Positions 9,209-20,610 of a stretch of DNA of 64,000 nt are shown here, piece after piece; within the stretch, counting starts at the first letter, position 1; each line of letters starts with the position of its first letter. This DNA comes from Tethya wilhelma. Taxonomy: Eukaryota > Porifera > Demospongiae > Tethyida > Tethyidae. The stretch lies in NCBI GenBank assembly GCA_964030475.1, contig CAXIPT010000003.1, forward strand, positions 2,207,761-2,271,760. Direction: 5' to 3'. Under the pieces are notes generated by a model that was given only the letters and a program-made list of their open reading frames with translations, had not been told where the DNA came from and did no database searches. The position numbers were made by a program, and so were the translations under genes.

Positions 9209-12135
9209 ATTACTACATCGATTGGTTAAAGCTTGTGCTAATGGACGGGACTCATTAGTCCAAAGCCTTATCGATGATGGAGTAAATGTTAATTGCTTTG
9301 CAGAGATATATGGTCAACAGCTTAGTCCATTGCAAGCAGCAGTCCAATGGGACTATACGTCAATTGTCATATTGTTACTTCAAAATGGTGCTTTGGTTGA
9401 TATACTTAACAATGAAAGAAAAAGTGCATTGATGATAGCATCTAGTTGTGGACAACTAGACATTGCAAAGTTGTTGATTAATCAAGGAGCTAAACTTGGA
9501 CTAGAAAATGCTCTGGTTAGAGCTTGTTATGAAGGAGAGAGTTGTTTGGTAGATACTCTTATCAAACTTGATGTGAATGTTGACTGCTTTGTGGAAATAA
9601 ATGGGGAAAATCGTACTCCTTTACAAGTAGCTAGTGAAGAGGGACATACCTCCATAGTGAACTTATTGTTGGAACATGGTGCACAGATTGACTTGCTTAA
9701 CAAACATGGAGAAAGTGCATTGGCTTTAGCAAGCAGAAGTGTTATGATTTTATATGCCTTTCAATTGTTGATTGAACAGCGAGCTAAAATCGGAAGAGAA
9801 AAAGAATTGATCTTAGCAAGAAAAATGGATTCAAATTTTGATGCCGTTGAATTGTTGATTGATCAAGGAGCTAAAATTGGACGAGAAATTGCCTTGATTA
9901 GAGCTTGTTTAGAGGGAAAGAGTTCTGTAGTAGATACTCTAATTAAACTCCATGTGAGTGTTGACTGCTTTTCAGAAATATGCGGGAAAAATCTTAGTCC
10001 TTTACAAGCAGCTAGTAAAGAGGGACGTACCTCCATAATGGAATTATTGTTAGAACATGGTGCACAGATTGACTTGCTTAACAAAGATGGAGAAAGTGCA
10101 TTGGTTTTAGCAAGCAGACATGTTTCGAATATTGATGCCATTACATTGTTAATTGATCGTGGAGCTGAAATCGGACGTGAAATTGCCCTGGTTAGAGCGT
10201 GTAATGAGGGAAAGAGTTCTCTAGTTGATACTCTTATCAAACTCGATGTGAATGTTGACTGCTCTGTACAAATATATGATAAAAATCGTACTCCTTTACA
10301 AGCAGCTAGTGAAGAGGGACATACCTCCACAGTGAAATTATTGTTAGAGCATGGTGCACAGATTGATTTGCTTAACAAACATGGAGAAAGTGCATTGACT
10401 TTAGCAAGCAGACATGTTTCGAATATTGATTCCATTACATTGTTAATTGATCATGGAGCTGAAATCGGACGTGAAATTGCCTTGGTTAGAGCGTGTTATG
10501 AAGGAAAGAGTTCTCTAGTAGATACTCTTATCAAACTCGATGTGAATGTTGACTGCTTTGCAGAATTATATACGAGAAATTGTAGTCCTTTACAAGCAGC
10601 TAGTATAAATGGACATACTTCCATAGTGAAATTATTGTTAGAACATGGTGCACAGATTGACTTGCTTAACAAAGATGGAGAAAGTGCATTGGTTTTAGCA
10701 AGCAGAAGTGTTTGGACTATTGATACCATTACATTGTTGATTGATCATGGAGCTGAAATTGGACGTGAAATTGCCTTGGTTAGAGCATGTTCTGAAGGAA
10801 AGAGTTCTCTAGTAGATACTCTTATCAAACTCGATGTGAATGTTGACTGCTTTGCAGAAATATATGGGGAACAGCTTAGTCCATTACAAGCAGCATGTAA
10901 AAAAGGCCATATCTCTGTTGTGAGTCTTTTGCTAAAAAATGGTGCTCTTGTTGACTTACAGAGCGAGAACAGAACAAATGCCCTAATGATTGCTTGTAAT
11001 AATGGACAAATGGAAGTGGTCAAGCTACTTTTGCATTTTGATGCTAAAGTTGAATTAAAGAATAATATGGGACAGACAGCTCTAACATTTGCAAGTGATA
11101 GTAGGCATATAGATATAGTCAAGCTACTTATGGATCTTTCTCCCATTTTAGTTGAAAAGGACAACATTCTTATTGGAGCTTGTGCCTGCGGAGATGATAC
11201 TTTGGCAGAATCACTAATTACCGGTGGAGTAAATGTTAATTGTGTTGTAGAAATCAATAATGAATTTTGGAGCCCTTTAGTTGCAGCAAGTTATTATGAA
11301 GGAAAAGTGTCTACTGTTAAACTTCTATTAGAGCATGGAGCTCTGGTAGACAAAGATATCAATCCTCATCATTCTAGATGGATCCCTGGCCAGCGGACTG
11401 CTTTAATTGCTGCAAGTATTTCTAAAAATATGGAAATAGCCAAGGTGCTAATACATCATGGAGCTACAAATGGACTGGAATATGCATTAATTGGAGCTTG
11501 TAGAATTGGAGATAATTTCTTGGTTAAACATTGTTTCGAAAGTGGTGTGAAAGTTAATAAACTTGTTCCAATCACGTGGCATAATATTTCAAATGTCAGT
11601 GATGATGACTATATCTATGAAATGCAAAATATTTCTCCATTAATTTCTGCAAGTTCTTGTGGTCACTTATCAACCATCAAGCTTTTGTTGAAGTTAGGTG
11701 TTGATGTTAACCTGCAAGATAATGAAGGATGGACTCCTCTAATGATGGCATTCAAAAATCAACATGTAGAAGCAGCTCAACTTCTTCTAGACAATAATGC
11801 CCAAATTCATTTGAAAAATGAAGAATATTGTACAGCCTTTAATCTTGCAGCAAATAATGAGACGATTGATAGGCTCTTGCCAGCAGCTATTCCTCAGCTT
11901 GCTGGAATGCTTCATCCAGCAGCCCACAAATGGAGGGAACTGGGAAATTATCTTGGTTTAAGTGAAACTATTCTAGACAAGTCTCGCAACACTAGTGATA
12001 ATGACACTGGTTGTTTGGAACGAACATTGAACTCTTGGTCAAAGCAAGAAGGTCCTTATCTGCATCGGGAGAGATTGATTAGAGCTATTGATATGGTGAA
12101 CAGTGACTTAGCAAAAGAAATTGATAAACTAACCA
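9209..12135 (+). CDS. Ankyrin-repeat plus Death-domain exon of the ANK-Death-GTPase-PNP gene
   Basis: A very large exon (2,927 nt) between TTTTGCAG and GTAAGT. It is read from the acceptor; the first codon of the frame is not an ATG, so the start lies upstream. Residues about 1-880 are a long array of ankyrin repeats (SPLQAA, LLLEHGAQIDLLN, TALxxAS signatures), including near-identical 98-residue triple-repeat units. Residues about 890-975 form a Death domain with KWRELGNYLGL at about 907 and a following helix (LERTLNSWSKQ, LIRAIDMV). Ankyrin arrays bind other proteins, and Death domains make homotypic contacts in immune and apoptotic signalling. The exon joins 12206 in frame (phase 1). A cytoplasmic innate-immune-type scaffold is the likely role, inferred from the domains. 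Confidence 0.92.
9873..10900 (+). repeat. Tandem 294-bp units within the ankyrin array
   Basis: The same register point (the codons for IGREIAL) recurs at 9873, 10167, 10461 and 10755, exactly 294 bp or 98 residues apart, equal to three ankyrin repeats. Three full units and part of a fourth are highly similar at DNA level, so they arose by recent tandem duplication. Differences cluster in the variable residues after DVNVDC and in the RxVSNIDAI-type segment. Confidence 0.93.
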
Positions 12136-12205
12136 GTAAGTGTTTATTTCATAACTAATGAATAAAAAATGTCATTCTTTGTGTGTGTTCTGATTATTAT
12201 TGTAG

Positions 12206-14557
12206 GGATTGATGAATACTATAGTGGTTACTATCATATGTATGCTGAGTCACCAATTGAAGGAAGTATTATGGAATTCGATGATGTGACTTCCTCTTCA
12301 GATTCTGAAGATATATATAGCACTTATCACTTTACTGCTGTTGAAAGAGCAATAAATGAACAAGGTGAACTAAAACACACAGTAGCACATATTGCCTTTG
12401 TTGGTCCTGCTGGTTCGGGAAAGAGCTCTTTACTATCTCGATTAACTGGTGAAATGCCAAATTCCTCTCCATCAAGCAATACTGGAGTAGCTGCCTCTGC
12501 ATCAAGCAGCACTGGAGTAGCTGAAAGAGTTTTTAAAGTTGAAGTAAAGCGATCATCTTCAACAATTGTGAAAGTCAATTCTGAAACTAATTCCGAATCA
12601 ACCTGGCATAAAATTTTTTACAAAGACGAAGCTATTGAAGTTCTATCACATTCTCCAAGCATTTCATTAACCCCACCATCTGTTACTAAACTATCTCTTC
12701 CGACACATGCTGCAATCAGGCAGTCTCACTTGCCAAAAATGTCGATATCTTCAGATACAGATTCAGATGCCTCCAAATATTATACTAGTGAAGAGATGAG
12801 TGAACTATTAAGCACATCTTCTACTAGTTCAATGAAAACAGATCAATCAGAGTCCAGTAGAAGTAGTTTACAATATGATACTGCAGTACCAGATGGTTAC
12901 ATGTCCCCAAACAATTTTTTCAAAATGGCCCTTGAAGGAAAAAATTTGAAAGAAGTTCGTGACCATTTTGAAAACTCGTGGACTCTCTATCTTACTGATA
13001 CTGGAGGTCAAATTGAGTTTCAAGAAGTCCTTCCTCTATTGGTATCTGGTCCTTCCATTTTCTTTATAACGTTTCGTCTTGATCAAGATCTTCATCAGCC
13101 ATTTTGGGTTGAATATCGTAGTGAAAGGTACTGTAGCAAACCTTATCTGTCAACACTCACTGTAGCTAAAGCTATTCTTCAAACCCTTGCCAGTGTAGCA
13201 TCAATGGGTACAATCACATACACTAAGTTACAGACGAAGACTTCTCTAAAACCAAAAGTTGTGATTATTGGAACCCACAAAGATCTTCTTGATAAAGCTA
13301 CAGCAAGATTAAAAATTAAAGAAATTGATGAGTACCTTCAAAACGTTATTAGGTCTACTGCATTTTATAGTAAAGATCTAGTGGAATTCTCAAGTGACTC
13401 ACAGCTCATCTTCACTGTTGACAATTTTTCAGTGGATGAATCAGACTTCAAAAAGATAAGATTATGCGTTCATAATGCTGTACATTTGAAAGATCGTTCT
13501 CAGTTTCAAATGAGCTATCCTAGACGCTGGCTAATATTTAGCCTGGTTCTTCGTCAAGAAATGATTAAAAAATGTGTAATTAGTTATGATCAATGTTTTG
13601 TAATAGCTCAAGATTGTGGAATTAAAACCAAGAAAGAGTTTGATAATGCATTGTGGTTTTTGCACACAAAGATTGGCCTTATTCGTCACTTTCCAACTCT
13701 TGGCCTTGATGATATTGTAATAAGAGATCCTCAAGTGCTATTTGACTGTGTTACTCACCTAATTGTAGAGTCATTCTCATTTGAAAATGTAGGTAAGAGA
13801 ATCTCCTGTGAGTTCAAGCAAAAAGGGTTGTTTTCACATAAGGATCTACAGAGAATAAGTCAGTTCAAAAGTTCTGAACTTACTTCAGAAAAATTTCTCA
13901 TGCTATTGAAACATCTTAGAATAATTGCTCCATTCCAAGAAGATGGTCTTCCAAAGTATTTTATGCCCTGTGTCCTAGCCCATGCAAAATTGGGCAAACA
14001 AAAAGAACCTACTAATCAGTGTGTAAGTTCAGATACCCCTCCACTATTGATAACATTTAAATGTGGTTACTGTCCTAAAGGCCTTTCTGGAGCTCTCATT
14101 GTGTATCTACTTGGTAATGAAATGAATTCAGTGTTTATTTGGACACTGCAAACTAACCAAATCTTCCGAGATCAAGTTTCATTTCGTGTCGGTCAATATG
14201 ACATCATCACTCTAGAAATCTACCCCACATACTTGGCTATAAATCATGTTCGTGAAGAGATATGGAAATCTATAACAACATGCCCTGTCCAAAATGTTTG
14301 TTTTCATGTCCGCAAATGTGTCAAAAAGGGTATTGAAAATGTTACATCTGATATGAATCTTACTTCTAGTGCTAAGTGCTCTCTTAGCTTCTATTGTGGA
14401 AATGCCGACTGTGTTCAGATTAATGGTCGTCATCCTGCTATAATTTCATGCAATGAAGACATATCAGCTGAAGATGTTATCATGTGTAAACTATCAGGAA
14501 CCATTGTGACTTCATGTTTACCTGAAAACTACTTCTTTTGGTTTGAACAAATTCAAG
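12206..14557 (+). CDS. Roc/Ras-like GTPase with COR-like region
   Basis: Exon of 2,352 nt after a 70-bp intron (12136-12205). Read in phase it begins RIDEYYSGYY. P-loop GPAGSGKS lies at about residue 65, the switch II-type DTGGQ at about 265, and a G4-like THKD at about 355. DTGGQ rather than DTxGQ is typical of Roc/Rab-like GTPases of ROCO proteins. Residues about 430-600 (IFSLVLRQE, DPQVLFDCVTHLI, GLFSHKDL) resemble the helical/winged COR region that follows Roc. Residues about 610-783 are beta-rich and unidentified. A Ser/Thr-rich insert of about 190 residues separates G1 and G3, far longer than usual. The frame hits a stop at 14560, but a donor at 14558 (GTTAGG, weak) keeps phase with four further exons. 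Confidence 0.88.
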
Positions 14558-15358
14558 GTTAGGCACAAATTATTTTTGAGATTTCCATTATAATTTATGT
14601 GCATGAAGTTGCATGCTGTTAAATACTGCATGAGGATGTGTGAGTAATTATTGCGAACCACATTTACAAAATAAATCTAGCTATTGATAAGTCTATAGCA
14701 AAACCATAATCTTGTTTATTTATTGTATTTATTTAGTACAATCAGGCACTGTAGTTGCTATATCAAAGGAAAAACTATTAAATGCCATTCTGTGTAGGGA
14801 GTAAGCGATTATTATCGACCACAACACTCTATTTATGGTCAGGAAGAAATATCACAGCTAGGAAGAATTAGGCATGGCTGAAGATATAGAGCACATTAAA
14901 TTTTGAAAAAAATAGAGCTCAGTTATAGCAAACCTACCAGAACCAGACATAGACGTTGACTCGTGCTTTTCAAACTTTTCTTTTCTATATATAGTGATAA
15001 CTGGAGCTTCTTTTTTGGAGGGGTATATGTATCTAGCCACTCATCATGCAGCACCAAATTTTGCAATGCCTCAATCCCTCCAACTCTTCTGAAGTTTATC
15101 ATTGTAGTCAAAAGTGTTTTCTTCAATATTCTCCAAAACTTATTTGCTTGAAAATCTGTATTAAAATCACTCAACCCTTCTTAGTAACACTGTAGTGGTG
15201 ACTACTACTAGAGAAAATTTGATACTATAAGCCACTTAATTAACATGCAGTATACGGTCTTCGTCCCATGTTACATGATCTTTTAAAACTTTCTCAAACC
15301 CATAAATTAATATATGTAGAGTACTTGCATTAATACCTATAATACTTATTTCATACAG

Positions 15359-15429
15359 GAGAGTCATCATCTTCCAGTTCAATATCTGATAAATATACCT
15401 TAATTACTACGAAAGAAAGTTCACTCCCG
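15359..15429 (+). CDS. Linker exon 1 of the ANK-Death-GTPase-PNP gene
   Basis: 71 nt between TCATACAG and GTAACT. It continues the phase from 14557 (phase 1 in, phase 0 out) as a Ser-rich stretch GESSSSSSISDKY. No domain recognised. The phase fit is the main support. Confidence 0.65.
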
Positions 15430-15511
15430 GTAACTTGGGCTATATTAATGCAAATATTATTGTATACAGTATCATTTTTAATTACTGTGTTGTACCTTGA
15501 TTTCTTTTCAG

Positions 15512-15560
15512 TCTAAAGAATACAATCTTATACCAAATCACGCCAAGAAGCAGGAACTAG
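15512..15560 (+). CDS. Linker exon 2
   Basis: 49 nt between TTTTCAG and GTGAGC, phase 0 in and phase 1 out, encoding SKEYNLIPNHAKKQEL. Splice sites are good on both sides. Confidence 0.65.
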
Positions 15561-15618
15561 GTGAGCCAATTATAAAATATATTCCTAATAAGTTCACATT
15601 ATTACAATTATTTTCAAG

Positions 15619-15695
15619 GATGTACATCAGCTGATTATAGTTTTCATGATGATACCGCTGCTCAACCTTACACAAGAAAGAGAGCTGTATTCACT
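15619..15695 (+). CDS. Linker exon 3
   Basis: 77 nt between TTTTCAAG and GTAAGA, phase 1 in and phase 0 out. It encodes a polar segment starting GCTSADYSFHDD and ending KRAVFT. No known domain. Confidence 0.65.
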
Positions 15696-15926
15696 GTAAG
15701 ATATTCAATTTTTAGCGGGAAAAAAATGTTTCACAGTGTCCAACTTTACAGAAAGCTATACATTTACATTCAATACACTTTGTACTGCTAATTATAGATC
15801 AGTTAATGAAGAGTTTGATTCTATATAAAGTCCAGTAGCAGTAGGATTAACATTAACATGGAATAATATTCATTCTTACAATGTTACCTTTAAAAGTTAT
15901 TCATTTTAAATTATTATTATTTCTAG

Positions 15927-15963
15927 TGCGTAGAACCTGATCAGTCTAAGAGACAGAAAATAG
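15927..15963 (+). CDS. Linker exon 4
   Basis: 37 nt between TTTCTAG and GTCAGT, phase 0 in and phase 1 out, encoding CVEPDQSKRQKI. Phase 1 fits the PNP exon at 17580. The basic KRQK is too little to call a targeting signal. Confidence 0.6.
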
Positions 15964-16110
15964 GTCAGTTGTACACATAATGTAAATGTAAAAGTATTAT
16001 ACTATAATATCTGCTGAATTAAGTCATACATTGACAAGTGATACATTATATCGAGCTTTTGTATAACTTTTGGCATAATTATTATAACAACATGACAATT
16101 TTATTATACA

Positions 16111-17476
16111 ACAAGTAGTAAAAATTTTGAAAAAATAAGTAGTGTAGGAATGGACAGTGCGGTAAAAAGTATTGGAACAAGGTAGGGTCTCAGTTTCGGC
16201 ACATGACTACTTCATTTTTATTTATAAACCCTCATAATATTATGGATTTTTCAGTGTCGTGTTGCAATCATCTGTACACTATAATAGTACCATAGCTTAT
16301 CATAATTATTGCATTGGTTCACTATATATTATAATAATTATTTGGCTAAGCAATGGAGTAAACTATAATAGACAGGTATATAACCTGCTGGGCAAGAGTT
16401 GGGCATAAAAATGAAGTAGTCATGTGCCGAAACTGAGACCCTGCCTTGTTCCAATACTTTTTACCGCACTGCCCATTCCTACACTACTTATTTTTTCAAA
16501 ATTTTTACTACTTGTTCATTCACTTTTTTCAACACTACAGTGTGGCGACTATCAGAGACTGGTTAGTCCCTACAAAAAGCTTGAGTCTCAGCTACATGCA
16601 CTTCATTATGCTAGAGGCTAGTGCACATGCTCATAATAATGCCACGTGGATAATGACCTTTGAACTCTACCTACAAAGATGGCTGCATTGTACTACTTGA
16701 ATTTATACACTAAGTTTCAAAGCTTTCTAGTTTTTGTTCAGGCCTATTTACGATGAAAACGAGTATAAAAGAACGTACTACCCAAGAAAAGAACTTACTT
16801 TGTCGTGTCAAAGTTGGCTCAACACTTTCTGGTTCTCTGGAAATCATTTTCAAGTAAGTCAGTTAGAAGGAAGTAAGTAAGTTAGGAGAACAAAATTGCA
16901 CTAGTGTGGCTTCTCGCAAGTGCTCTCTCTCTACGAGTGATCAGAAAAGTTTTGGCAAAGTTTAAGCCTTCCATGCAGTTGGTTTTCTGTAAAGGAGAGC
17001 CTCTGAGCAAGTTTGAAGCCTCTACTTTGTGTTGTTAGATTTTTATGGCGATAAATATTTTGTATTGTGTCTATGGGACAGTCGGCCCATTCCTACTATA
17101 CGTACTACCGTACGTATGATGAAAACGAGTATAAAGGAACGTACTACCCAAGAAAAGAACTTACTTTGTGGCGTCAAAGTTGGCTCAACACTTTCTGGTT
17201 CTCTGGAAATCGTTTTCAAGTAAGTCAGTTAGAAGGAAGTTAGGAGAACAAAATTGCACTAGTGTGGCTTCTCGCAAGCGCTCTCTCTACGAGTGATCAG
17301 AAACGTTTCAGCAAAGTTTAAGCTTTCCATGCAGTTGGTTTTCTGTAAAGGAGAGCCTCTGAGCAAGTTTGAAGCCTCTACTTTGTGTTGTTAGATTTTT
17401 ATGGCGATAAATATTTTGTATTGTGTCTATTGGACAGTCGACCCATTCCTACTATACGTACTACCGTACGTATGAT
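16111..17476 (+). mobile_element. Family A element with internally duplicated tail, inside an intron
   Basis: Left hairpin arms about 16111-16215 and 16405-16512, then the tail. The last about 360 bp of the tail, ending in the terminal palindrome, are present twice in tandem (about 16754-17117 and 17118-17476) with small differences. The element occupies most of the intron before the PNP exon. Confidence 0.88.
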
Positions 17477-17579
17477 AATCCTGTATCATTACAGCTTGTC
17501 CATATATAGCTTATTGCCTATAGATGTGTATGTGATGTGTCAAATTTATCATTGACTATCATAATAATAATTACTATAG

Positions 17580-18487
17580 CCACCATAACAGAAGAGCCCA
17601 TGTACACAGAAAGTGAAAGGAAGGCAATTATTAAAGCTCACAAACCTAGTGTGAGTGGAGAAGTGGATGCCCAATCCCTCAAAGAAGCAGTTAAAGTGAT
17701 TCTCATGACATGTAACGAGAATGAAAAGTGGGCTGTATTTGAGAAGCTCAAACCACCTACACTTAATCTTGAGAGAGCTCTTTTTTTACCTGAAAATAAC
17801 AGTGTTATTGGAAAGTTTGGAGGATATACAGTTGCCGTGGTGACTACTGAACAAGGCAAGAAATCTGAAATTGAGCTCAAATTGGCTTTAGATGTCTTTC
17901 CTAATGCTGAAGCTATAATTGGAGTTGGAGTTGCTTATGGAAAGGACTATGCCACTGTCAAATATGCAGATGTCATGATCTCTGACCTCATTGAAGATGC
18001 CTCACAAATCTCCGCTATTCAGGGAAGTGCTGGTGGCCAAATAGAAGTCGCTCAACGAGGTCAACGTGCTGCTAAAAAAAATGAGCTCCTGAGGTACTTC
18101 AAAACAAAGACCACAGAATGGGAGGATATGAATGAATTCCAGGTGTCAAAAGAAGGACGCATTGCAAAAGCCAAAGTAGGCACCATTGTGAGCAGTGAAA
18201 CATTAATGAGATCAGAAGACTTGAAGAAGGGCTACATGGATCTAATGGCACGAACCATTGGAGGTGACATGGAAGGGTGCTCAATGCTCAACATGATCGA
18301 ATGGATGGAACACGAGAGTAAACGCCGAGCCCTCAGTGTGATCGTGATCAAGGGAGTTGCCGACTACGGAGACAACCAGAAAGATAAGCGATGGCAGTTC
18401 ACTGCAGCCAAAGCAGCCGCTGATTTTGTCCATTACTGCCTTGACGAAACGGCAGGGATGGGTAACTTTGCGCCTACTACAAAGTGA
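17580..18487 (+). CDS. PNP_UDP-type nucleoside phosphorylase/nucleosidase domain, C-terminal exon
   Basis: Final exon, about 302 codons, stop TGA at 18485-18487. Two acceptors fit the phase (exon from 17580 or 17592). Residues about 20-300 match the purine nucleoside phosphorylase / methylthioadenosine nucleosidase fold: GGYTVAVVTTEQGK near the start, IIGVGVAYG (the ribose-binding glycine-rich turn), GGDMEGCSML (the Met-Glu that contacts ribose), and KGVADYGDNQKDKRWQ with the catalytic-type Asp, followed by AAKAAADFVHYCL. In fungi and bacteria such domains are found fused to NLR/STAND proteins as effectors. Here it ends an ankyrin/Death/GTPase protein. All key motifs are kept, so activity on a nucleoside or nucleotide is plausible. 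A stand-alone enzyme would need a start: MYTESERK (17601) could serve. Confidence 0.9.
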
Positions 18488-19833
18488 TACATGAATAGAA
18501 GGGAAACAAAGGTAAGCCAATTACGTACAAAATCACATTGTGCATGACCATGCATACCATAGATTGTACTTGCCCTAGGTAAAATGATTTGCTAAAAGAT
18601 TAATTCCCATAATTTATGTTTATTATTAATACTTGCCGTAGGTAAAAATGATGTGCTAAAAGAATACTTCCCATAATTCTATGATAATACATTTTGAATT
18701 CTGGTGCATTGACCATTATACTTTATTTGATGGTCCCTCGATCATGAGTAACATTTAGCAGTAAGAATAGGTGGTATAGTTTGTGTAGTGAGGACTCTGA
18801 GGAGGGGCTGCAGCATTTTTGGCACATTTTAACAGACATAGTTTCTGTGGAAGGGTCTGCGATCCAGCTGATCATGGATATACCAATATTCCAATAATTA
18901 ATATAAAAACCCTGCTTTTTTCTCCCATTATCCATGTTTAGTTTATTATGTCCACATTAATTTTTATGGTATAATTAATTTTTATGGTATAATAATACTG
19001 TGGTTCTTAATGATGCATACTTTTGAATATATGCAGAAAAATTTTAATAATGATATTCTTGCATGATGCACTCTGTTATTGTTGTATGGCATTATATTTG
19101 TGCAGAATGGACAGATTTTGCATGACTATATAGCCATGCATTTTAATTTCTCCTGATCTGTCTTCTTTGCTTATGATCTAATTTGTTTACAATTAAATGT
19201 ATAATATTACATGGCACACATATTTACTAGGGATTACAAGTGAGGTGATTTTGTTTTCTTCTTTAAGCCATTGTAACCGTATATATTTATGGAATAATTT
19301 TTGTACATGAAGAGTATTTTAGAAAGGTATTTTTTTTCATTTTATTGGTCTAAATGGGTACTTTAATGTGTGCCTGATTTGTACTAAACTTTTAGTAGTT
19401 GTTTAAAATTATTATTCTGAATGATAATGTTATAGTATATTTTTCAGTGTATAAAACGTACTAACGGCACCTTCATATTGATATTTACTCTCATGCTGTA
19501 GAGGACAATCTGATATATAGGTATGTATACCCCACCCCCAGCTTATACATGAGCGAAAACCATGCACTGAATCATTTCGATCGAGACGGTCATTGGCAAG
19601 TTCAACAAGGTCATGCAATTACAGCTATAATTTATAGGAGCTGCAAGCATTGACAAGCTAGTTTCATAAAATTCACACAATTGTAGTTTGGTTGCATGCA
19701 AAACTGGCATGAATTTAGTTGGCATCTGACATCTTGTTATTGTTGAAATACATTCGCGCCCAACATATCGCAGAATAATCATTATTGCCTACGTAATAAT
19801 ATTATTAGCCCCACCCATCGGGTAAACAGTAAA
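18488..19833. other. 3' flank of the PNP exon, no gene seen
   Basis: Very AT-rich. It includes a small direct repeat (CTTGCCCTAGGTAAAATGAT at about 18570 and a near copy at 18632, about 60 bp apart) and probably the 3' untranslated region. I could not place a convincing poly(A) signal. Nothing else supportable. Confidence 0.5.
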
Positions 19834-20131
19834 ATGCCAAAGATGCCTGTCAGCGCTGAGCAATGGCGGGCTGCCACAGGCGCCTTGAACGCTAGTAAAC
19901 GATGGCCACACAACTCCCGGCGAAGTTTCAACTCCTCTTCTTCGTTTTGTGACCTTCATACACTTCCTTCTCCCCCTGACTGGAAACTTTGGAAAGGCTA
20001 CTATCCTCTCGTAGTGTTATTGTGCCTACCTCTGCTCCACAGAGTATATTCTCTATGTGTGGCTATCATGGTGTATTTAGTCAGTGGTGAAGAAGCGCCG
20101 ATGATGGACACTCACCCATATACTGGTACAA
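19834..20131 (+). CDS. Possible first exon of an unidentified gene
   Basis: Opens with ATG (MPKMPVSAEQWRAATG), clearly more GC-rich than its surroundings, and ends at a strong donor GTAAGT in phase 1. About 99 residues: a basic/Ser-rich N-terminus, then two adjoining hydrophobic stretches (residues about 53-82). I do not recognise it. No downstream exon could be paired with certainty; the phase would fit the exon at 30682, but that is 10 kb away. Confidence 0.4.
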
Positions 20132-20610
20132 GTAAGTACAGTACTATAAGCTATCACTGTTACAGTGTAAAAGCGTAGTATATACCTTTGTAAATTGCTT
20201 TGTGGTCACTATTTGTTTTATATTGTGGTTACTATCAACTAGTAGTACACTGAGTGTAGTGAAATTGCCTCGAGCAGATGTAGAGTGACCTGCCAATTCT
20301 CGGACAATTCTAATTTCGGACTGTGCTATTTCTTGCCTGTGAGTGCTAGTGCTTCAAGAGTGCTACAACAAGATAGCCCATGAAAGCTAGGTTACCTAGG
20401 ATTAGACAAAATTCAAGCCCCACCGACTTATGTGTAAGGCTTCCTGACGTCATAAAGGAAGTGTCTGAAAGAGCTCAAATGTCAGACAAAAGTGCCATAC
20501 TTTGGACGGCAGCTCAAAGCCTATCTAGAAACTTATGCCAGAGCTACTAAATCTGGAAATCAAGACGTTTAGTCTTCCTACTATTGATTTTATGAAGGCA
20601 CCAAGGTGCA
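20132..20610. other. No gene seen
   Basis: Intergenic or intronic sequence without a repeat shared elsewhere in the window. Confidence 0.4.

Noticed and set aside
9863..11257. Three long minus-strand open frames opposite the ankyrin exon
   Set aside because: They mirror the repeated sense codons of the ankyrin array and have no domain of their own.
12169..12205. ATG at 12169 as the start of a separate GTPase gene
   Set aside because: The codons from 12169 to 12205 fall in a 70-bp intron with a good donor (12136) and acceptor (12205), and skipping it keeps the upstream frame.
14858..15174. Overlapping open frames on both strands downstream of the GTPase exon
   Set aside because: No motif, and the region is an intron in the phase-consistent gene model.
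17580..18487. PNP exon as an ordinary stand-alone purine salvage enzyme
   Set aside because: Possible, but the upstream linker exons keep phase into it. The KGVADYGD...KDKRWQ signature is that of the NLR-associated branch rather than classical PNP, so the fusion model is preferred.
18281..18520. Minus-strand frame over the end of the PNP exon
   Set aside because: Antisense shadow of a clearly coding exon.
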